DNA of 64,000 bases from Thalassobacillus devorans (lineage in GTDB: Bacteria > Bacillota > Bacilli > Bacillales > Halobacillaceae), in NCBI RefSeq assembly GCF_011761345.1, contig NZ_JAASRY010000005.1, positions 1 through 64,000 of the forward strand, in the 5' to 3' direction. Of the stretch, positions 9,188-19,229 are shown piece by piece (the stretch's first letter is position 1; every line of letters starts with the position of its first letter). The notes below the pieces were generated by a model. It was not told where the DNA came from. It saw only the letters and a program-made list of their open reading frames with translations, and searched no databases. The position numbers and the translations under genes are program-made.

Positions 9188-9682
9188 TTGACAGAGTTCA
9201 CTCATTTCAATGAGCAGGGAAGGGCACGAATGGTCGATATCTCGGAGAAGGATGTCACCACACGAACAGCCACTGCTGTTTCCAGTGTCCAGGTCAACCA
9301 GGAAATATATCAGAAGATCACCAATAAAGAGATCTCCAAAGGGGACGTGCTGTCGGTTGCTCAGGTTGCCGGAATCATGGCAGCCAAAAAGACTCCCGAC
9401 TGGATACCGATGTGCCACCCATTACAGCTGAAGGGTGTCGACGTCAATTTCGAATGGAAGCAAGAAGGGGAAGATACCTACCAATTGATGATCGATGCTT
9501 CTGTCAAAACAAAGGGAAGTACCGGTGTAGAAATGGAAGCGCTCACGGCAGCTTCAGCGACTGCACTTACCGTTTATGATATGTGCAAAGCCGTTGATAA
9601 AGGAATGGTCATTGGACCTACTTATTTGATGGAGAAAAAAGGCGGGAAAAGCGGGGACTTCTATAGAGAAAGCAAGGAGTGA
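9188..9682 (+). CDS. moaC: Cyclic pyranopterin monophosphate synthase MoaC
   Basis: MoaC acts with MoaA in the first step of molybdopterin cofactor synthesis, turning the cyclised GTP derivative into cPMP. The 164-aa protein has the family motifs [53 protein letters not shown] and [12 protein letters not shown]. The start is a TTG with AAGGGAGG 7 bases upstream; the ATG-free N-terminus matches the usual MoaC start. Its stop lies inside the rex ribosome-binding region, so the two genes are coupled. Confidence 0.95.
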   Translation: MTEFTHFNEQGRARMVDISEKDVTTRTATAVSSVQVNQEIYQKITNKEISKGDVLSVAQVAGIMAAKKTPDWIPMCHPLQLKGVDVNFEWKQEGEDTYQLMIDASVKTKGSTGVEMEALTAASATALTVYDMCKAVDKGMVIGPTYLMEKKGGKSGDFYRESKE

Positions 9683-9687
9683 AAGAA

Positions 9688-10347
9688 ATGGATATCGAGC
9701 AACATAAAATACCACAAGCGACAGCGAAGCGGCTGCCATTATATTATCGATTCATTAATAATCTACACAGCCAGGGGAAACTGCGTGTATCTTCGAAAGA
9801 GCTAAGTGAGGCGGTAAAAGTTGATTCTGCTACCATCCGCCGCGACTTTTCTTATTTTGGAGCCCTTGGTAAAAAAGGCTATGGCTATAATGTCGAATAC
9901 TTGCTTTCCTTTTTCAGAAAAACGCTTGATCAGGATGAAATTACGAAAGTAGCCTTGATTGGTGTCGGTAATCTTGGTACCGCGTTTTTACATTATAATT
10001 TCATGAAGAACAATAATACTAAAATCGAGTATGCATTCGATTCCAATCCGGAGAAAGTGGGAACCGAAATTGGCGGAGTTCCTGTGAAACATATCGATAA
10101 ACTTGAAGATATCGTAAAAGGGGATATCACTGCGGCGATACTCACTGTTCCGTCTGCAGCAGCCCAGGGCATAACGGATCGGCTTGTCCACTCTGGTGTT
10201 TCCGGGATCCTGAATTTCACCCCGGCCAGGATTACGGTGCCGGAACATATCCGGGTCCACCATATCGATTTGTCGATCGAGCTTCAGGCGCTGGTGTATT
10301 TCCTGAAACATTATCCACTTGAAGCCGGAGAAGAACAAGAAGAATAA
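9688..10347 (+). CDS. rex: Redox-sensing transcriptional repressor Rex
   Basis: Rex senses the NADH/NAD+ ratio and represses fermentation and respiration genes. The 219-aa protein has an N-terminal winged helix ([34 protein letters not shown]) and a C-terminal Rossmann domain with the NAD-binding loop [11 protein letters not shown] and the C-terminal swapped helix. The ATG at 9688 has AAGGAG 8 bases upstream and is preferred over a GTG at 9679. It follows moaC as in B. subtilis (ydiH). A strong hairpin follows. Confidence 0.96.
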   Translation: MDIEQHKIPQATAKRLPLYYRFINNLHSQGKLRVSSKELSEAVKVDSATIRRDFSYFGALGKKGYGYNVEYLLSFFRKTLDQDEITKVALIGVGNLGTAFLHYNFMKNNNTKIEYAFDSNPEKVGTEIGGVPVKHIDKLEDIVKGDITAAILTVPSAAAQGITDRLVHSGVSGILNFTPARITVPEHIRVHHIDLSIELQALVYFLKHYPLEAGEEQEE

Positions 10348-10377
10348 AAAGGGTGACCATCATGGTCGTCCTTTTTT
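10346..10377 (+). terminator. Terminator of moaC-rex
   Basis: Stem AAAAAGGGTGACCAT paired with ATGGTCGTCCTTTTTT, ending in a T-run. Confidence 0.88.
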
Positions 10378-10382
10378 GGTTA

Positions 10383-10480
10383 CTTGGTTCCAATCCCTTA
10401 GCCTCCTCGGGCTACCGCCCTGTGGGGTCTTGCCAGTCATTCTATTCCCACTGGAGTCTCGCTGTTTCCCCCTCACCTTT
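10383..10480 (-). repeat. Degenerate copy of a Bacillaceae intergenic repeat
   Basis: Read on the minus strand this segment carries GAAACAGCGAGACTCCAGTG, then AAGACCCCACAGGGCGG, CCGAGGAGGCT and TTGGAACC. These blocks resemble a GC-rich intergenic repeat that I know from Bacillus and Halobacillus genomes (GCGAGACTCC ... GACCCCACAGG ... GAGGAGGCT). It is more GC-rich than its surroundings and lacks an ORF. The rest of the rex-MFS gap (10481-10642) shows nothing further except a TATAGT near 10593 that may be a -10 box. Confidence 0.55.
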
Positions 10481-10642
10481 TACAAAATGTAAATATGGAA
10501 CCTTCTTACCTATGCTTTCTAGTTTAAAGTTTGGTGTGAAGGTGTATATCAAGGGATGGGCAAGTTGAGGGAAGTGGCTTGGTTACTATGGTATAGTAGA
10601 TAATAGTTCGTGTTTCGAAATAGATAGAATGGGGGGAGCAGA

Positions 10643-12061
10643 ATGGACAAGTTGCCATCCAAGTGGCTGGTTGTCGTTTCGGTATTGTTTGGAACTTTCA
10701 CGGTCATATTGAATAACAGCATGCTGAATCCGACGCTTCCCCGATTCATGGAAATTTTTGATGCTAACGCAGTTGATGTCGGCTGGATGCTGACGATTTT
10801 TATGGTTTCCATGGGGATGACGATGCCTCTCACCGGGTATTTCGGAGACCGGTTCGGCAAAAAGAAAGTATATTTGATAGGTCTCAGTGTTTTCATTATC
10901 GGTTCAATTGCCGGTTCGCTGGCTCCTTCGTTAGGTATGATTATTGCTTCTCGTGCGATCCAGGGGATGGCAGGCGGTCTCATGATGCCGATCGCAATGG
11001 CACTGATTTTCAATGCTTTTCCTAGGGATGAACGGGGGCTGGCTGTCGGTATCTACGGAATCTCTGTCATGGTCGCTCCAGCCATCGGCCCGACGATCGG
11101 TGGCGTTATCATCGAGTTCTTCGCCTGGCAGTGGCTGTTTTTATTCAACATTCCGTTCGGGTTGCTTGGCATATTGTTATCGAGCAAGTATTTGAAGCCG
11201 ACCGAGACAAAGCCTGATCTGAAGTTCGATGCAGGCGGCTTTGTGATTGTCACCACAGGGATCGGGGCCATCCTTTATGCACTCGGAAGAGGGAGGACGC
11301 TGGAATTACTGCTGTCTCCTGTGAGTATGGTTCTAATCATCGGAGGTATCCTGACGTTAGCAGCGTTCGTTTTTTATGAAAACCGCCAGGAACAGCCATT
11401 GTTGAACCTCTCTGTATTCAAGGTACCAACGTATTCGGTATCCATCCTTGTCACATCGGCGGCATCGATCGGTCTGTTCTCTGGTATTTTCTTATTGCCA
11501 TTATTAATTCAAAATGTTTATGGGTTAGGGGAAATCAAAACAGGACTTCTGTTCCTGCCGGCTGCAGCGGCCAGTGGATTATTCATGACGATTGGCGGAA
11601 GGCTGCTCGATAAAAAGGGGCCGAAATTCGTCGTTCCACCCGGTCTTGCCATCATGGCAGTAGCAACTCTGGGTTTAAGTTTTCTGAGCCTGGATACGCC
11701 ATATTGGTGGATCTTATTATTGAATACGATACGAGGTCTTGGTATGGGGATGGGGAACATGCCTGCCACGACATCCGGTATGAACGCAATTCCGGAATAT
11801 CTCGTAGCACAGGGTTCTGCGATGAATAATATCTTACGGCAGATATCGTCTTCGTTAGGGATCGTTTTCTTCTCTATTTATTATGAAGTAAGACGTGCAG
11901 CGATTGCCACCTCGCCCGATTTGGATATGCAGGCAGCAACCTTGCAGACCCTTAATGAAGCTTTTCTAGTTTCCGCAGTCATATTGATCATTGCGATTCC
12001 GTTTTCTTTCATCTTAAAAGGTGTCGAAAGTGATAAAAAGGAAAGCCAGGAAACCAATTAA
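10643..12061 (+). CDS. MFS multidrug exporter, DHA2 (EmrB/QacA) family
   Basis: This 472-aa drug:H+ antiporter of the 14-TM DHA2 family is predicted to sit in the plasma membrane. The sequence has NNSMLNPTLPRFM in TM1, the loop 2-3 motif GYFGDRFGKKKVYLIG, and motif C-like GISVMVAPAIGPTIGGVI in TM5, followed by GWQWLF-like FAWQWLFLFNIPFG, all standard for the family. GGGGGGAG precedes the ATG. It has no operon partner and ends in a bidirectional hairpin. The substrate is not predictable. It is inserted between rex and ydiK relative to B. subtilis. Confidence 0.92.
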   Translation: MDKLPSKWLVVVSVLFGTFTVILNNSMLNPTLPRFMEIFDANAVDVGWMLTIFMVSMGMTMPLTGYFGDRFGKKKVYLIGLSVFIIGSIAGSLAPSLGMIIASRAIQGMAGGLMMPIAMALIFNAFPRDERGLAVGIYGISVMVAPAIGPTIGGVIIEFFAWQWLFLFNIPFGLLGILLSSKYLKPTETKPDLKFDAGGFVIVTTGIGAILYALGRGRTLELLLSPVSMVLIIGGILTLAAFVFYENRQEQPLLNLSVFKVPTYSVSILVTSAASIGLFSGIFLLPLLIQNVYGLGEIKTGLLFLPAAAASGLFMTIGGRLLDKKGPKFVVPPGLAIMAVATLGLSFLSLDTPYWWILLLNTIRGLGMGMGNMPATTSGMNAIPEYLVAQGSAMNNILRQISSSLGIVFFSIYYEVRRAAIATSPDLDMQAATLQTLNEAFLVSAVILIIAIPFSFILKGVESDKKESQETN

Positions 12062-12062
12062 C

Positions 12063-12101
12063 GCCTCGACTCAGCCGAAGAGCTGAGCAGAGGCATTTTT
12101 T
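12063..12101. terminator. Bidirectional terminator between the MFS and acetyltransferase genes
   Basis: Stem GCCTCGACTCAGC paired with GCTGAGCAGAGGC (one mismatched pair), loop CGAAGA, T-run on the plus side and enough A residues for the convergent gene. Confidence 0.82.
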
Positions 12102-12636
12102 ATTTGATCCATTCATGGTCTAGCAATCCATACAGGTGCATATCGAAGGCTTGTCCGTCACGAAGGAGAAATTCCCGGTGGGTGCCTTCTTTTTGGAAGC
12201 CAAGTTTTTCGTACATGGAAATCGCAGGCAGGTTATAGGAGAATACCGTCAACTGCAGGCGGTGGAGGTTGCATTCATAAAAGGCGAAATCGATCAGTAA
12301 TTGCATCGCCTCCATGCCGTAACCCTTTCCCTGATGTTCTTCATCTCCGATGGCAATGCTGACCCAGCCGTTCCGATGAATCCATAAGATGCTTTCTAAT
12401 TCCACATATCCGACAAATTCATTGCTTTCATTCCGAATCGCGAAGGTGTATTGGTTGTTTGACTCATTGGACTCATTCAGCCATGATTCCAGCTGGTCCA
12501 TCGTTCTCGGGGCTGCAGGCAATGCGTCAAACATTCGGGAGAAATGAGAATTGTGATACCAGTCTGCTATCGCCTCCAAGTCGTCCTTGGTCACCTGCGT
12601 CAGTCTTACACGTTTTCCTTGTAATAAAGTTTTCAT
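12100..12636 (-). CDS. GNAT acetyltransferase, RimJ/RimL type
   Basis: This 178-aa GNAT-fold enzyme transfers acetyl from acetyl-CoA to an unknown amine. The N-terminus KRVRLTQVTKDDLEAIADWYHN, the acetyl-CoA loop GDEEHQGKGYGMEAMQLL and the C-terminal LHRLQLTVFSYNLPAISMYEKLGFQKEGTHRE are typical of the RimJ/RimL/SpeG group (Acetyltransf_3). The start ATG at 12636 has GAGGGGG 10 bases upstream; an upstream extension of 8 codons lacks support. Single-gene unit. The natural substrate is unknown. Confidence 0.85.
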   Translation of the reverse strand: MKTLLQGKRVRLTQVTKDDLEAIADWYHNSHFSRMFDALPAAPRTMDQLESWLNESNESNNQYTFAIRNESNEFVGYVELESILWIHRNGWVSIAIGDEEHQGKGYGMEAMQLLIDFAFYECNLHRLQLTVFSYNLPAISMYEKLGFQKEGTHREFLLRDGQAFDMHLYGLLDHEWIK

Positions 12637-12651
12637 CGTTATGTATCCCCC

Positions 12652-12688
12652 TCTAAACAAAAAGAAGCCTGTTAAAAAAACAGGCCTC
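12652..12688 (-). terminator. Terminator of ydiL-ydiK
   Basis: On the minus strand the stem GCCTGTT/AACAGGC is followed by TTCTTTTTGTTT. Confidence 0.8.
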
Positions 12689-12693
12689 GTGTG

Positions 12694-12894
12694 TTATTTC
12701 TTATTTGAGTTTTTCAGCCTGATGTGCAGATTGAATAAACGGATCGAAACGGCAAAATCAAAAGTGGCCAGGATAGCCAGAAAGATCGTAATGAAATTCC
12801 ATATCGTATCATCGACACTTTGTGCCGCTATATAGGTAAACACCACTCCCATTATAAAATAAAGGAAGGCCATGAATAGCGGTGATGTTCTCAT
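12694..12894 (-). CDS. ydiK: Small two-TM protein YdiK (DUF4305)
   Basis: The 66-aa protein has two hydrophobic stretches (PLFMAFLYFIMGVVFTYIAA and TIWNFITIFLAILATFDFAV) and a basic tail. Its position next to the CPBP protease gene upstream of groES matches B. subtilis ydiK, with the order of the pair reversed in transcription sense as usual. The start overlaps the ydiL stop (ATGA), indicating coupled translation. Function unknown. Confidence 0.75.
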   Translation of the reverse strand: MRTSPLFMAFLYFIMGVVFTYIAAQSVDDTIWNFITIFLAILATFDFAVSIRLFNLHIRLKNSNKK

Positions 12895-13610
12895 AGTAAG
12901 AAGCCTCCAAAAATGGTTTGTAGCTGGTCAAATTGGTCCTGCATCCGTTTGAAATCTTCTTCCGACAGGCTGTATTGTCCAACGACTACAACGGTATTCA
13001 TTGCCATATGGGCAATGATCGGGGTAATGATGCTTTTCGTTTTTACATAAAGGTATGCGAAGACGATCCCCATTGCCGTGTATACTACCATATGCGTGAA
13101 ATCGAAGTGGGAAGCGGCGAATGCCACTGCTGATACGAGCACTGCCACAATAAAGTTCGTCCGTTTATAAATCGTACCGAAGATGATTTTACGGAAAATG
13201 ATTTCCTCTAAAATCGGTGCAAATAAGACCATGACGATGATAAATACCGGTGACATGCGGGCGAACTCCATCAGGTCTTGCGTATTTTCAGATCCTGGCT
13301 TGATGCCAAAGACAAATGTTTCAATTAAAATCGCAATCATTTGAGCGAAATAAGCAAGGAATACCCCAAGGAACGACCATAACGCTATGTTTCCTGCACT
13401 TGAACGTTCCCGCTGCATGGAAGCTTGTTTCATATCAGGCTTCAATAAAAATAGAATGATTAAAGTGGCGATAAAAAAGCTGAACACTGCCCAGCTTGTA
13501 ATCGCTATGCCTTTCTCGAGGCCAACTGCCATCAGGAACGGTACGCCAACGATGGATGATAATTGTGCTGCAATATATATAGCGATAATATACCAATATC
13601 TATTTGGCAA
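12891..13610 (-). CDS. ydiL: CPBP family intramembrane metalloprotease YdiL
   Basis: CPBP (Abi) proteases are integral-membrane glutamic/metallo peptidases related to Rce1. The 239-aa protein has multiple TM helices and the three family motifs: EEIIFRKIIFG (EExxxR), the SHF of AFAASHFDFTH, and the C-terminal IIAHMAMN with the conserved His. The start is a TTG with AAGGAG 10 bases upstream. It forms a two-gene leftward operon with ydiK and diverges from groES. Confidence 0.88.
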   Translation of the reverse strand: MPNRYWYIIAIYIAAQLSSIVGVPFLMAVGLEKGIAITSWAVFSFFIATLIILFLLKPDMKQASMQRERSSAGNIALWSFLGVFLAYFAQMIAILIETFVFGIKPGSENTQDLMEFARMSPVFIIVMVLFAPILEEIIFRKIIFGTIYKRTNFIVAVLVSAVAFAASHFDFTHMVVYTAMGIVFAYLYVKTKSIITPIIAHMAMNTVVVVGQYSLSEEDFKRMQDQFDQLQTIFGGFLL

Positions 13611-13743
13611 AATCGAACGACTCCTTTACGTACAATTTCAATCACTCTCCGTATTTTAACATAGTTTAAAAAGCCGGCGTAACAATAAGGATTTACCCGA
13701 CATTTTTCACCAATCTTTTTCGAAAAAAATTTACACTTCTTAC

Positions 13744-13772
13744 TTGCAAAATAAAATGTGATTGATTATTAT
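13744..13772 (+). promoter_or_regulatory. Sigma-A promoter of groESL
   Basis: TTGCAA (13744-13749) and TATTAT (13767-13772) are separated by 17 bases, directly upstream of the CIRCE operator. Confidence 0.75.
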
Positions 13773-13782
13773 AATAATTGTG

Positions 13783-13809
13783 TTAGCACTCAAGATTGTC
13801 GAGTGCTAA
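13783..13809 (+). promoter_or_regulatory. CIRCE operator (HrcA-binding site)
   Basis: A perfect TTAGCACTC-N9-GAGTGCTAA inverted repeat lies between the promoter and groES. This is the canonical binding site of HrcA, so the operon belongs to the class I heat-shock genes. Confidence 0.98.
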
Positions 13810-13857
13810 TAAATCAATAAGTAAATGAATAGAATCACATTGAGGAGGGTGTCCGAA

Positions 13858-14142
13858 TTGTTAAAACCACTTGGTGATCGTATTGTGATTGAAATTGTAA
13901 AACAGGAAGAAAAAACTGCGAGCGGAATCGTACTTCCAGACTCCGCGAAGGAAAAACCTCAAGAAGGTAAAGTAGTAGCAGTAGGATCTGGACGAGTTAC
14001 CGATAATGGCGAAAAAGTAGCACTTGAAGTTGCTCAAGGCGACCATGTCATCTACTCCAAATTCGCAGGAACAGAAGTTAAATATGAAGGCAAAGAATAC
14101 TTAGTGATTCGCGAAAGCGACGTATTGGCTGTCATTCAGTAA
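13858..14142 (+). CDS. groES: Co-chaperonin GroES
   Basis: GroES caps the GroEL ring during protein folding. The 94-aa protein starts with [39 protein letters not shown], the standard family sequence, and ends [13 protein letters not shown]. The start is a TTG at 13858 with GAGGAGGGTG 7 bases upstream; this gives the normal length of 94 aa, whereas the longer in-frame extension does not match the family. First gene of the CIRCE-controlled operon. Confidence 0.96.
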   Translation: MLKPLGDRIVIEIVKQEEKTASGIVLPDSAKEKPQEGKVVAVGSGRVTDNGEKVALEVAQGDHVIYSKFAGTEVKYEGKEYLVIRESDVLAVIQ

Positions 14143-14187
14143 TTCCTTAAGTTTCAAATAAAATACGTACAGATTCGAGTTTGATAA

Positions 14188-15840
<1,653 letters not shown>

Positions 15841-15927
15841 TCATGCACCCATGACCCTTGATATCAAGGGTTTAGCTTCACCCATAATGTCAAAATGACA
15901 TACTTTTGACATACTTGGCTTAAAAAC
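15841..15927. other. Left junction / candidate attL of the conjugative element
   Basis: The 87 bases between the groEL stop and the integrase stop hold a perfect 18-bp palindrome ACCCTTGATATCAAGGGT (15854-15871), an inverted repeat ATGTCA-AAA-TGACAT (15887-15901) and a direct repeat TGACATACTT at 15896-15905 and 15907-15916. The palindrome could be the groEL terminator or part of the attachment core; the direct repeats look like integrase arm sites. The core cannot be defined because the right end is outside the window. Insertion behind groEL is also known for some staphylococcal pathogenicity islands. Confidence 0.55.
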
Positions 15928-17106
15928 CTATAAATTTAAAGAGCCTCTCATAAGTTCACTGAACTTTTGGGAGGCTTTTTCTTCCATATTTTCAGTGATA
16001 TGCGCATATATGTTCATTGTGGTATTAATATCCCCATGGCCTAAACGTTGCTGAATTTCTTTAATCCCAACACCTGCTTCTATGAGAAGAGAAGTGTGGG
16101 TGTGTCGTAAAGAGTGAGGAGTGAGGTTTTTGTCTATCCCACTTAGTTTCAATAAACGTTGCATTCTTGTATTTACCGTCTTTAAAAATTCAGGATATCC
16201 TGGATTATTGATTTCTTTGGCAAAGACGAAATCTAATTGATTGTAAGAACCGCTAGATTTTTCAATGAGTTTGTTTTGGTGCTCCTTGTGTTTTTTTAAC
16301 ACCGTTATCACATCTGGATCCAACTTAATAGTTCGAATCGATCCTTTTGTTTTTGGAGTAAGCAATTGGTATTCTTTTGTACGATTTGAAGGATTATAGT
16401 AGGTCTTTGTCACTCTTAGAGTTTCTCTAGACATATCGATATCTGTCCACTTTAATGCCATAAGTTCTCCAACACGTAATCCACTATAGGCTAAAGTTAA
16501 AAACATGGGAAAGTCTTTATCAATTCCATCTTCCTTTGCAGCTGTAAGAAAACGAATGAGTTCAGGTTTCTCCATGAATTTAATTTCTTCTTTATTGTTT
16601 TCAACTTCCTCAACCGTTTCTACTTTACGTGGAATTTTAGCAAACTCACATGGGCTATTTTTAATAATGTTAAATTCCACAGCTTTTTTAAATACCATCC
16701 GACCTGTTGAATGTATACCATCAAGCGTGTTAAAAGCATAACCTTCTTTATAAAGAGATGTGAGCATAGCTTGATACTGTTTTCGGCTGATATCTTTTAT
16801 CTTCTTATGGCCAAAGAAGCGATTTAGATGATCTAAATTATGCTTTCGATTTCTTACAGAGCTTATTTTGGCGCTTTCACTATATATTTTAATCCATTCT
16901 AAAGAGAAGTACTGGAATGTCGTATCTTGTTCTTTGACATATGTGTTCTCATATACTTCCTTTTCAATTTCTGCTGCAGCGAGTTGGGCTTCTTTTTTCG
17001 TTTTAAATCCACCCTTAGATGAAAATTTCTTTTTTCCAGTAATGGGATCTCTCCCTAAGTAAATCTGGCAATACCACTTATTACCTCTTTTTCTGAAATT
17101 AGCCAT
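15928..17106 (-). CDS. int: Tyrosine site-specific integrase of the ICE
   Basis: This 392-aa recombinase integrates and excises the element. It has an N-terminal AP2-like arm-binding domain (GNKWYCQIYLGRDPITGKKKFSSKGGFKTKKEA), a SAM-like core-binding domain at about 65-165, and a catalytic domain with the Arg in YSGLRVGELMAL, HSLRHTH, GHGDINTT and the nucleophile Tyr in NIYAHIT. It is transcribed toward groEL, at the extreme left end of the element. AAAGGAGAG precedes the ATG. It is downstream of immA and probably shares its promoter. Confidence 0.95.
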   Translation of the reverse strand: MANFRKRGNKWYCQIYLGRDPITGKKKFSSKGGFKTKKEAQLAAAEIEKEVYENTYVKEQDTTFQYFSLEWIKIYSESAKISSVRNRKHNLDHLNRFFGHKKIKDISRKQYQAMLTSLYKEGYAFNTLDGIHSTGRMVFKKAVEFNIIKNSPCEFAKIPRKVETVEEVENNKEEIKFMEKPELIRFLTAAKEDGIDKDFPMFLTLAYSGLRVGELMALKWTDIDMSRETLRVTKTYYNPSNRTKEYQLLTPKTKGSIRTIKLDPDVITVLKKHKEHQNKLIEKSSGSYNQLDFVFAKEINNPGYPEFLKTVNTRMQRLLKLSGIDKNLTPHSLRHTHTSLLIEAGVGIKEIQQRLGHGDINTTMNIYAHITENMEEKASQKFSELMRGSLNL

Positions 17107-17140
17107 AATATTTCTCTCCTTTTTACATTATGCTACTTGG

Positions 17141-17626
17141 TTATGGGTTAATATTCGGTACAACTCTCCTTTTAATTTGTTCTAATCGCTCCGCACATAA
17201 GTAACTAGGAATTTTAAAATCTTTAGACCATTGCTCAATAATATTAGGGCTATGTAACGAATAATCTTGTATCATATGAGAAGGAAGAGCAGCGTAAAGA
17301 GTAAAGTGCTTAGCATCTCTCTCCTGTAGTTCGTAAAAATCTTTAGGCATCATCGATTGACATCCTGCATGTCGCAAAGCATGACAGAGCTCATGAAAGA
17401 ATTGTTCTCGTTGAACAACATTAGGTAATCGACTATCTACTACGATGGATTTTATATTGCCGATTCTTATATAACTAGCTTGAATCGGTCTAAATTGTAG
17501 AGAAATTTCATTCTCCCATCCAATATCTTTAATATCTAAATCTTCAGGGTGGAAAAATTCATGTTGGATGTACCATTGAGTAACTATGTCTTCAAGAGCA
17601 GTGGTTGTATAGTAGGGGAATTTCAT
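17141..17626 (-). CDS. immA: ImmA/IrrE-type metallopeptidase
   Basis: ImmA proteases cleave the cognate ImmR repressor to induce an integrative element, as in ICEBs1. The 161-aa protein has the zinc motif HELCHALRHAG (His78, Glu79, His82) and a downstream ERDAKHFTLYAALP segment typical of COG2856 proteins. It lies 34 bases upstream of int in the same direction. In ICEBs1 the repressor gene is its direct neighbour; here the repressor is 6 kb away beyond a cargo block. The promoter contains a LexA-type box (see 17650-17678). Confidence 0.88.
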   Translation of the reverse strand: MKFPYYTTTALEDIVTQWYIQHEFFHPEDLDIKDIGWENEISLQFRPIQASYIRIGNIKSIVVDSRLPNVVQREQFFHELCHALRHAGCQSMMPKDFYELQERDAKHFTLYAALPSHMIQDYSLHSPNIIEQWSKDFKIPSYLCAERLEQIKRRVVPNINP

Positions 17627-17649
17627 GAAGTATCACCATCCTTGAAAAC

Positions 17650-17678
17650 ATTATAAGAACATATGTTCGATAAAGCAA
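17650..17678 (-). promoter_or_regulatory. immA-int promoter with embedded LexA (SOS) box
   Basis: On the minus strand TTGCTT (-35, 17678-17673) and TATAAT (-10, 17655-17650) are exactly 17 bases apart. The spacer contains CGAACATATGTTCT (17669-17656), which matches the Bacillus LexA/DinR box CGAAC-N4-GTTCG at all but the last base. LexA binding here would block RNA polymerase, so DNA damage should induce immA and int. The binding itself is inferred. Confidence 0.8.
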
Positions 17679-17850
17679 CGTAAAAAAGCACTATTGTATA
17701 TAGTGCGAATATAATTTTAGCAATCTATATATTTTTTTATTAGAGAAACCTTGTTGGACAAGTGATATAATAGTTTTAGTACAACTCCTCTAATTAACTT
17801 CAATAATTTAACTTCGTTTCAGAATCCCCAATAAGAGATGGTGATCATTC

Positions 17851-18210
17851 TTGAAAGACGTATTGATTATGACCCAAGCATATGAACTACTATACAATAT
17901 AGAAGTTATATTGAGACAAACCATTAATGAAAAGATGAGGACTGGGTATGGTATTGCCTGGGAACATCGTATTAAAGAGAAGCATAGTTTCGCTAATTGC
18001 TATTACCACGAATTAATCCCATACTTTGCAAAATATTCTCCCCTTCAAAAAATTTTCACAGAAAAAGAGCGTAAACAACTTTATCAATTAACTCCAATAA
18101 GAAATAAAATTTGCCATATGAAAAAGCTGGATCCTAACGATTATACCTTTCTTAAAGAGTGTCATCTCTTAGTGAAAAGGACTTGCCAATATTACCATGA
18201 ACCTATATAA
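17851..18210 (+). CDS. Small HEPN-motif protein (possible RNase)
   Basis: The 119-aa product contains PIRNKICHMKK with Arg84, Asn85 and His89, the RNxxxH form of the HEPN ribonuclease motif. The rest is helical with no membrane segment. HEPN proteins of this size are often toxins or abortive-infection effectors. The start is a TTG. No MNT-type antitoxin gene is adjacent. It is the first cargo gene after immA, divergent from it. Family membership is inferred from the motif and predicted helicity only. Confidence 0.55.
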   Translation: MKDVLIMTQAYELLYNIEVILRQTINEKMRTGYGIAWEHRIKEKHSFANCYYHELIPYFAKYSPLQKIFTEKERKQLYQLTPIRNKICHMKKLDPNDYTFLKECHLLVKRTCQYYHEPI

Positions 18211-18227
18211 AAATAATTTATGTTATC

Positions 18228-18550
18228 TAGAGACACAATGAAAGAGCAGTATATGATTAGTGTAAACTTCTTACAAGACTTTTGGGATTCTAGATTTGAT
18301 ACCTTTTAAAATTTTTGATAAACCTAATTTCAAAAATAATGATTATAAAATGATTGCTGAATTTATTTTAGATAAGGTAAAAGAAACAGAATGGTTTTCT
18401 AAGCTTACAAATAATAAGAAGAGGTTCTCTTACACTTATAGATTTCTATCGGAACATAAATTACCTCTAGATAGCCATTTTCTTCATACCTTTCCTAAGA
18501 GTATAAAAGTGTACCAAGAAGCTAATAAAAAAAGTATTAATAAAAAGTAA
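18228..18550 (+). pseudogene. Short unrecognised gene, possibly frameshifted
   Basis: An ORF from a TTG at 18296 encodes 84 aa (FKIFDKPNFKNNDYKMIAEF ...) without a convincing ribosome site. An ATG at 18228 opens a different frame (MKEQYMISVNFLQDFWDSRF) that stops at 18299 after the T-run. Joining the two by a single shift near 18295 would make one about 107-aa protein. I cannot tell an authentic short gene from a broken one. No family recognised. Confidence 0.35.
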
Positions 18551-18582
18551 TCCACGACTAGCCTTTTGGAAATGTAATATAA

Positions 18583-18604
18583 AGAGCCCCGTACAAAAGG
18601 GGCC
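18583..18604 (-). terminator. Terminator for the leftward gene at 18699
   Basis: On the minus strand GGGCCCC and GGGGCTC pair around TTTTGTAC and are followed by TTTATATT. Confidence 0.6.
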
Positions 18605-18698
18605 CAAGTCAAGTCTGTACCTAGGGGAGCAATTATCATTATTTGACCCAGATTTGACCAAAAAAGGCCAAGGGGTCATTTCAAAGGCTGTAAAGAGA

Positions 18699-18905
18699 TT
18701 ATGGAATCCTGTACACTTTTACCTCGCCTGACAACCTCTTGCAAAGCCCCTCGTAGTCCCCCTTAATTGGTTCATTCGTGAATTTAACCTTGGAAGCAGG
18801 AAGGGTTTTGTTTACATACACTTCATCATCAAACAATTTTTCGGTACTGATGCTTCTGCTTCTCCAGGTACTTCCATCGATATTGATCCTCTGGTATATA
18901 TACAT
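18699..18905 (-). CDS. 68-aa protein of unknown function
   Basis: A strong AAGGAGGAG site lies 6 bases before the ATG, supporting a real gene. The product begins MYIYQRINIDGSTWRSRSIS and is polar with a predicted beta-rich N-terminus. It may be a small cytoplasmic accessory protein of the cargo block. No family recognised; no partner gene in the same direction. Confidence 0.55.
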   Translation of the reverse strand: MYIYQRINIDGSTWRSRSISTEKLFDDEVYVNKTLPASKVKFTNEPIKGDYEGLCKRLSGEVKVYRIP

Positions 18906-19052
18906 AGTTATCTCCTCCTTACCTTATAATCGTTTTAAGGAGGAGATTTGGTGTTATATGTCATTTACTCTTTGTAGGCTTTGGCAGCATGTTTATTAGC
19001 AAAGCGGTATAAGTAAACGGTTTCGACTGAAGTTGTATATTTATATAATTTT

Positions 19053-19110
19053 ATCTCGAAACTGAGTCTTCCATATAAGGGCAGGATTGTAGAAGACACA
19101 GTTTCGAGAT
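19053..19110. repeat. Long inverted repeat upstream of the HNH gene
   Basis: ATCTCGAAACTGAGTCTTC (19053-19071) and the reverse complement of 19092-19110 match at 18 of 19 positions, with a 20-nt loop. No T-run follows, so it is not a standard terminator. It could fold into a stable RNA hairpin or be the remnant of a mobile-element end. The 18906-19229 interval contains no other recognisable feature. Confidence 0.7.
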
Positions 19111-19229
19111 ATTAATTCAATAAGAGCTTTTTAATACTGGGTTTTAGAAGATTGAAATTGTAGCCTTACATAAGTAAGTATGAGTAAATGGTTTTAGGCG
19201 TGTAGAATTTAATCGAAGGAGCATATTAT

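Noticed and set aside
18467-18679. Leftward 70-aa ORF
   Set aside because: It runs through the GC-rich hairpin at 18583 and has no ribosome site; it is best explained as chance.
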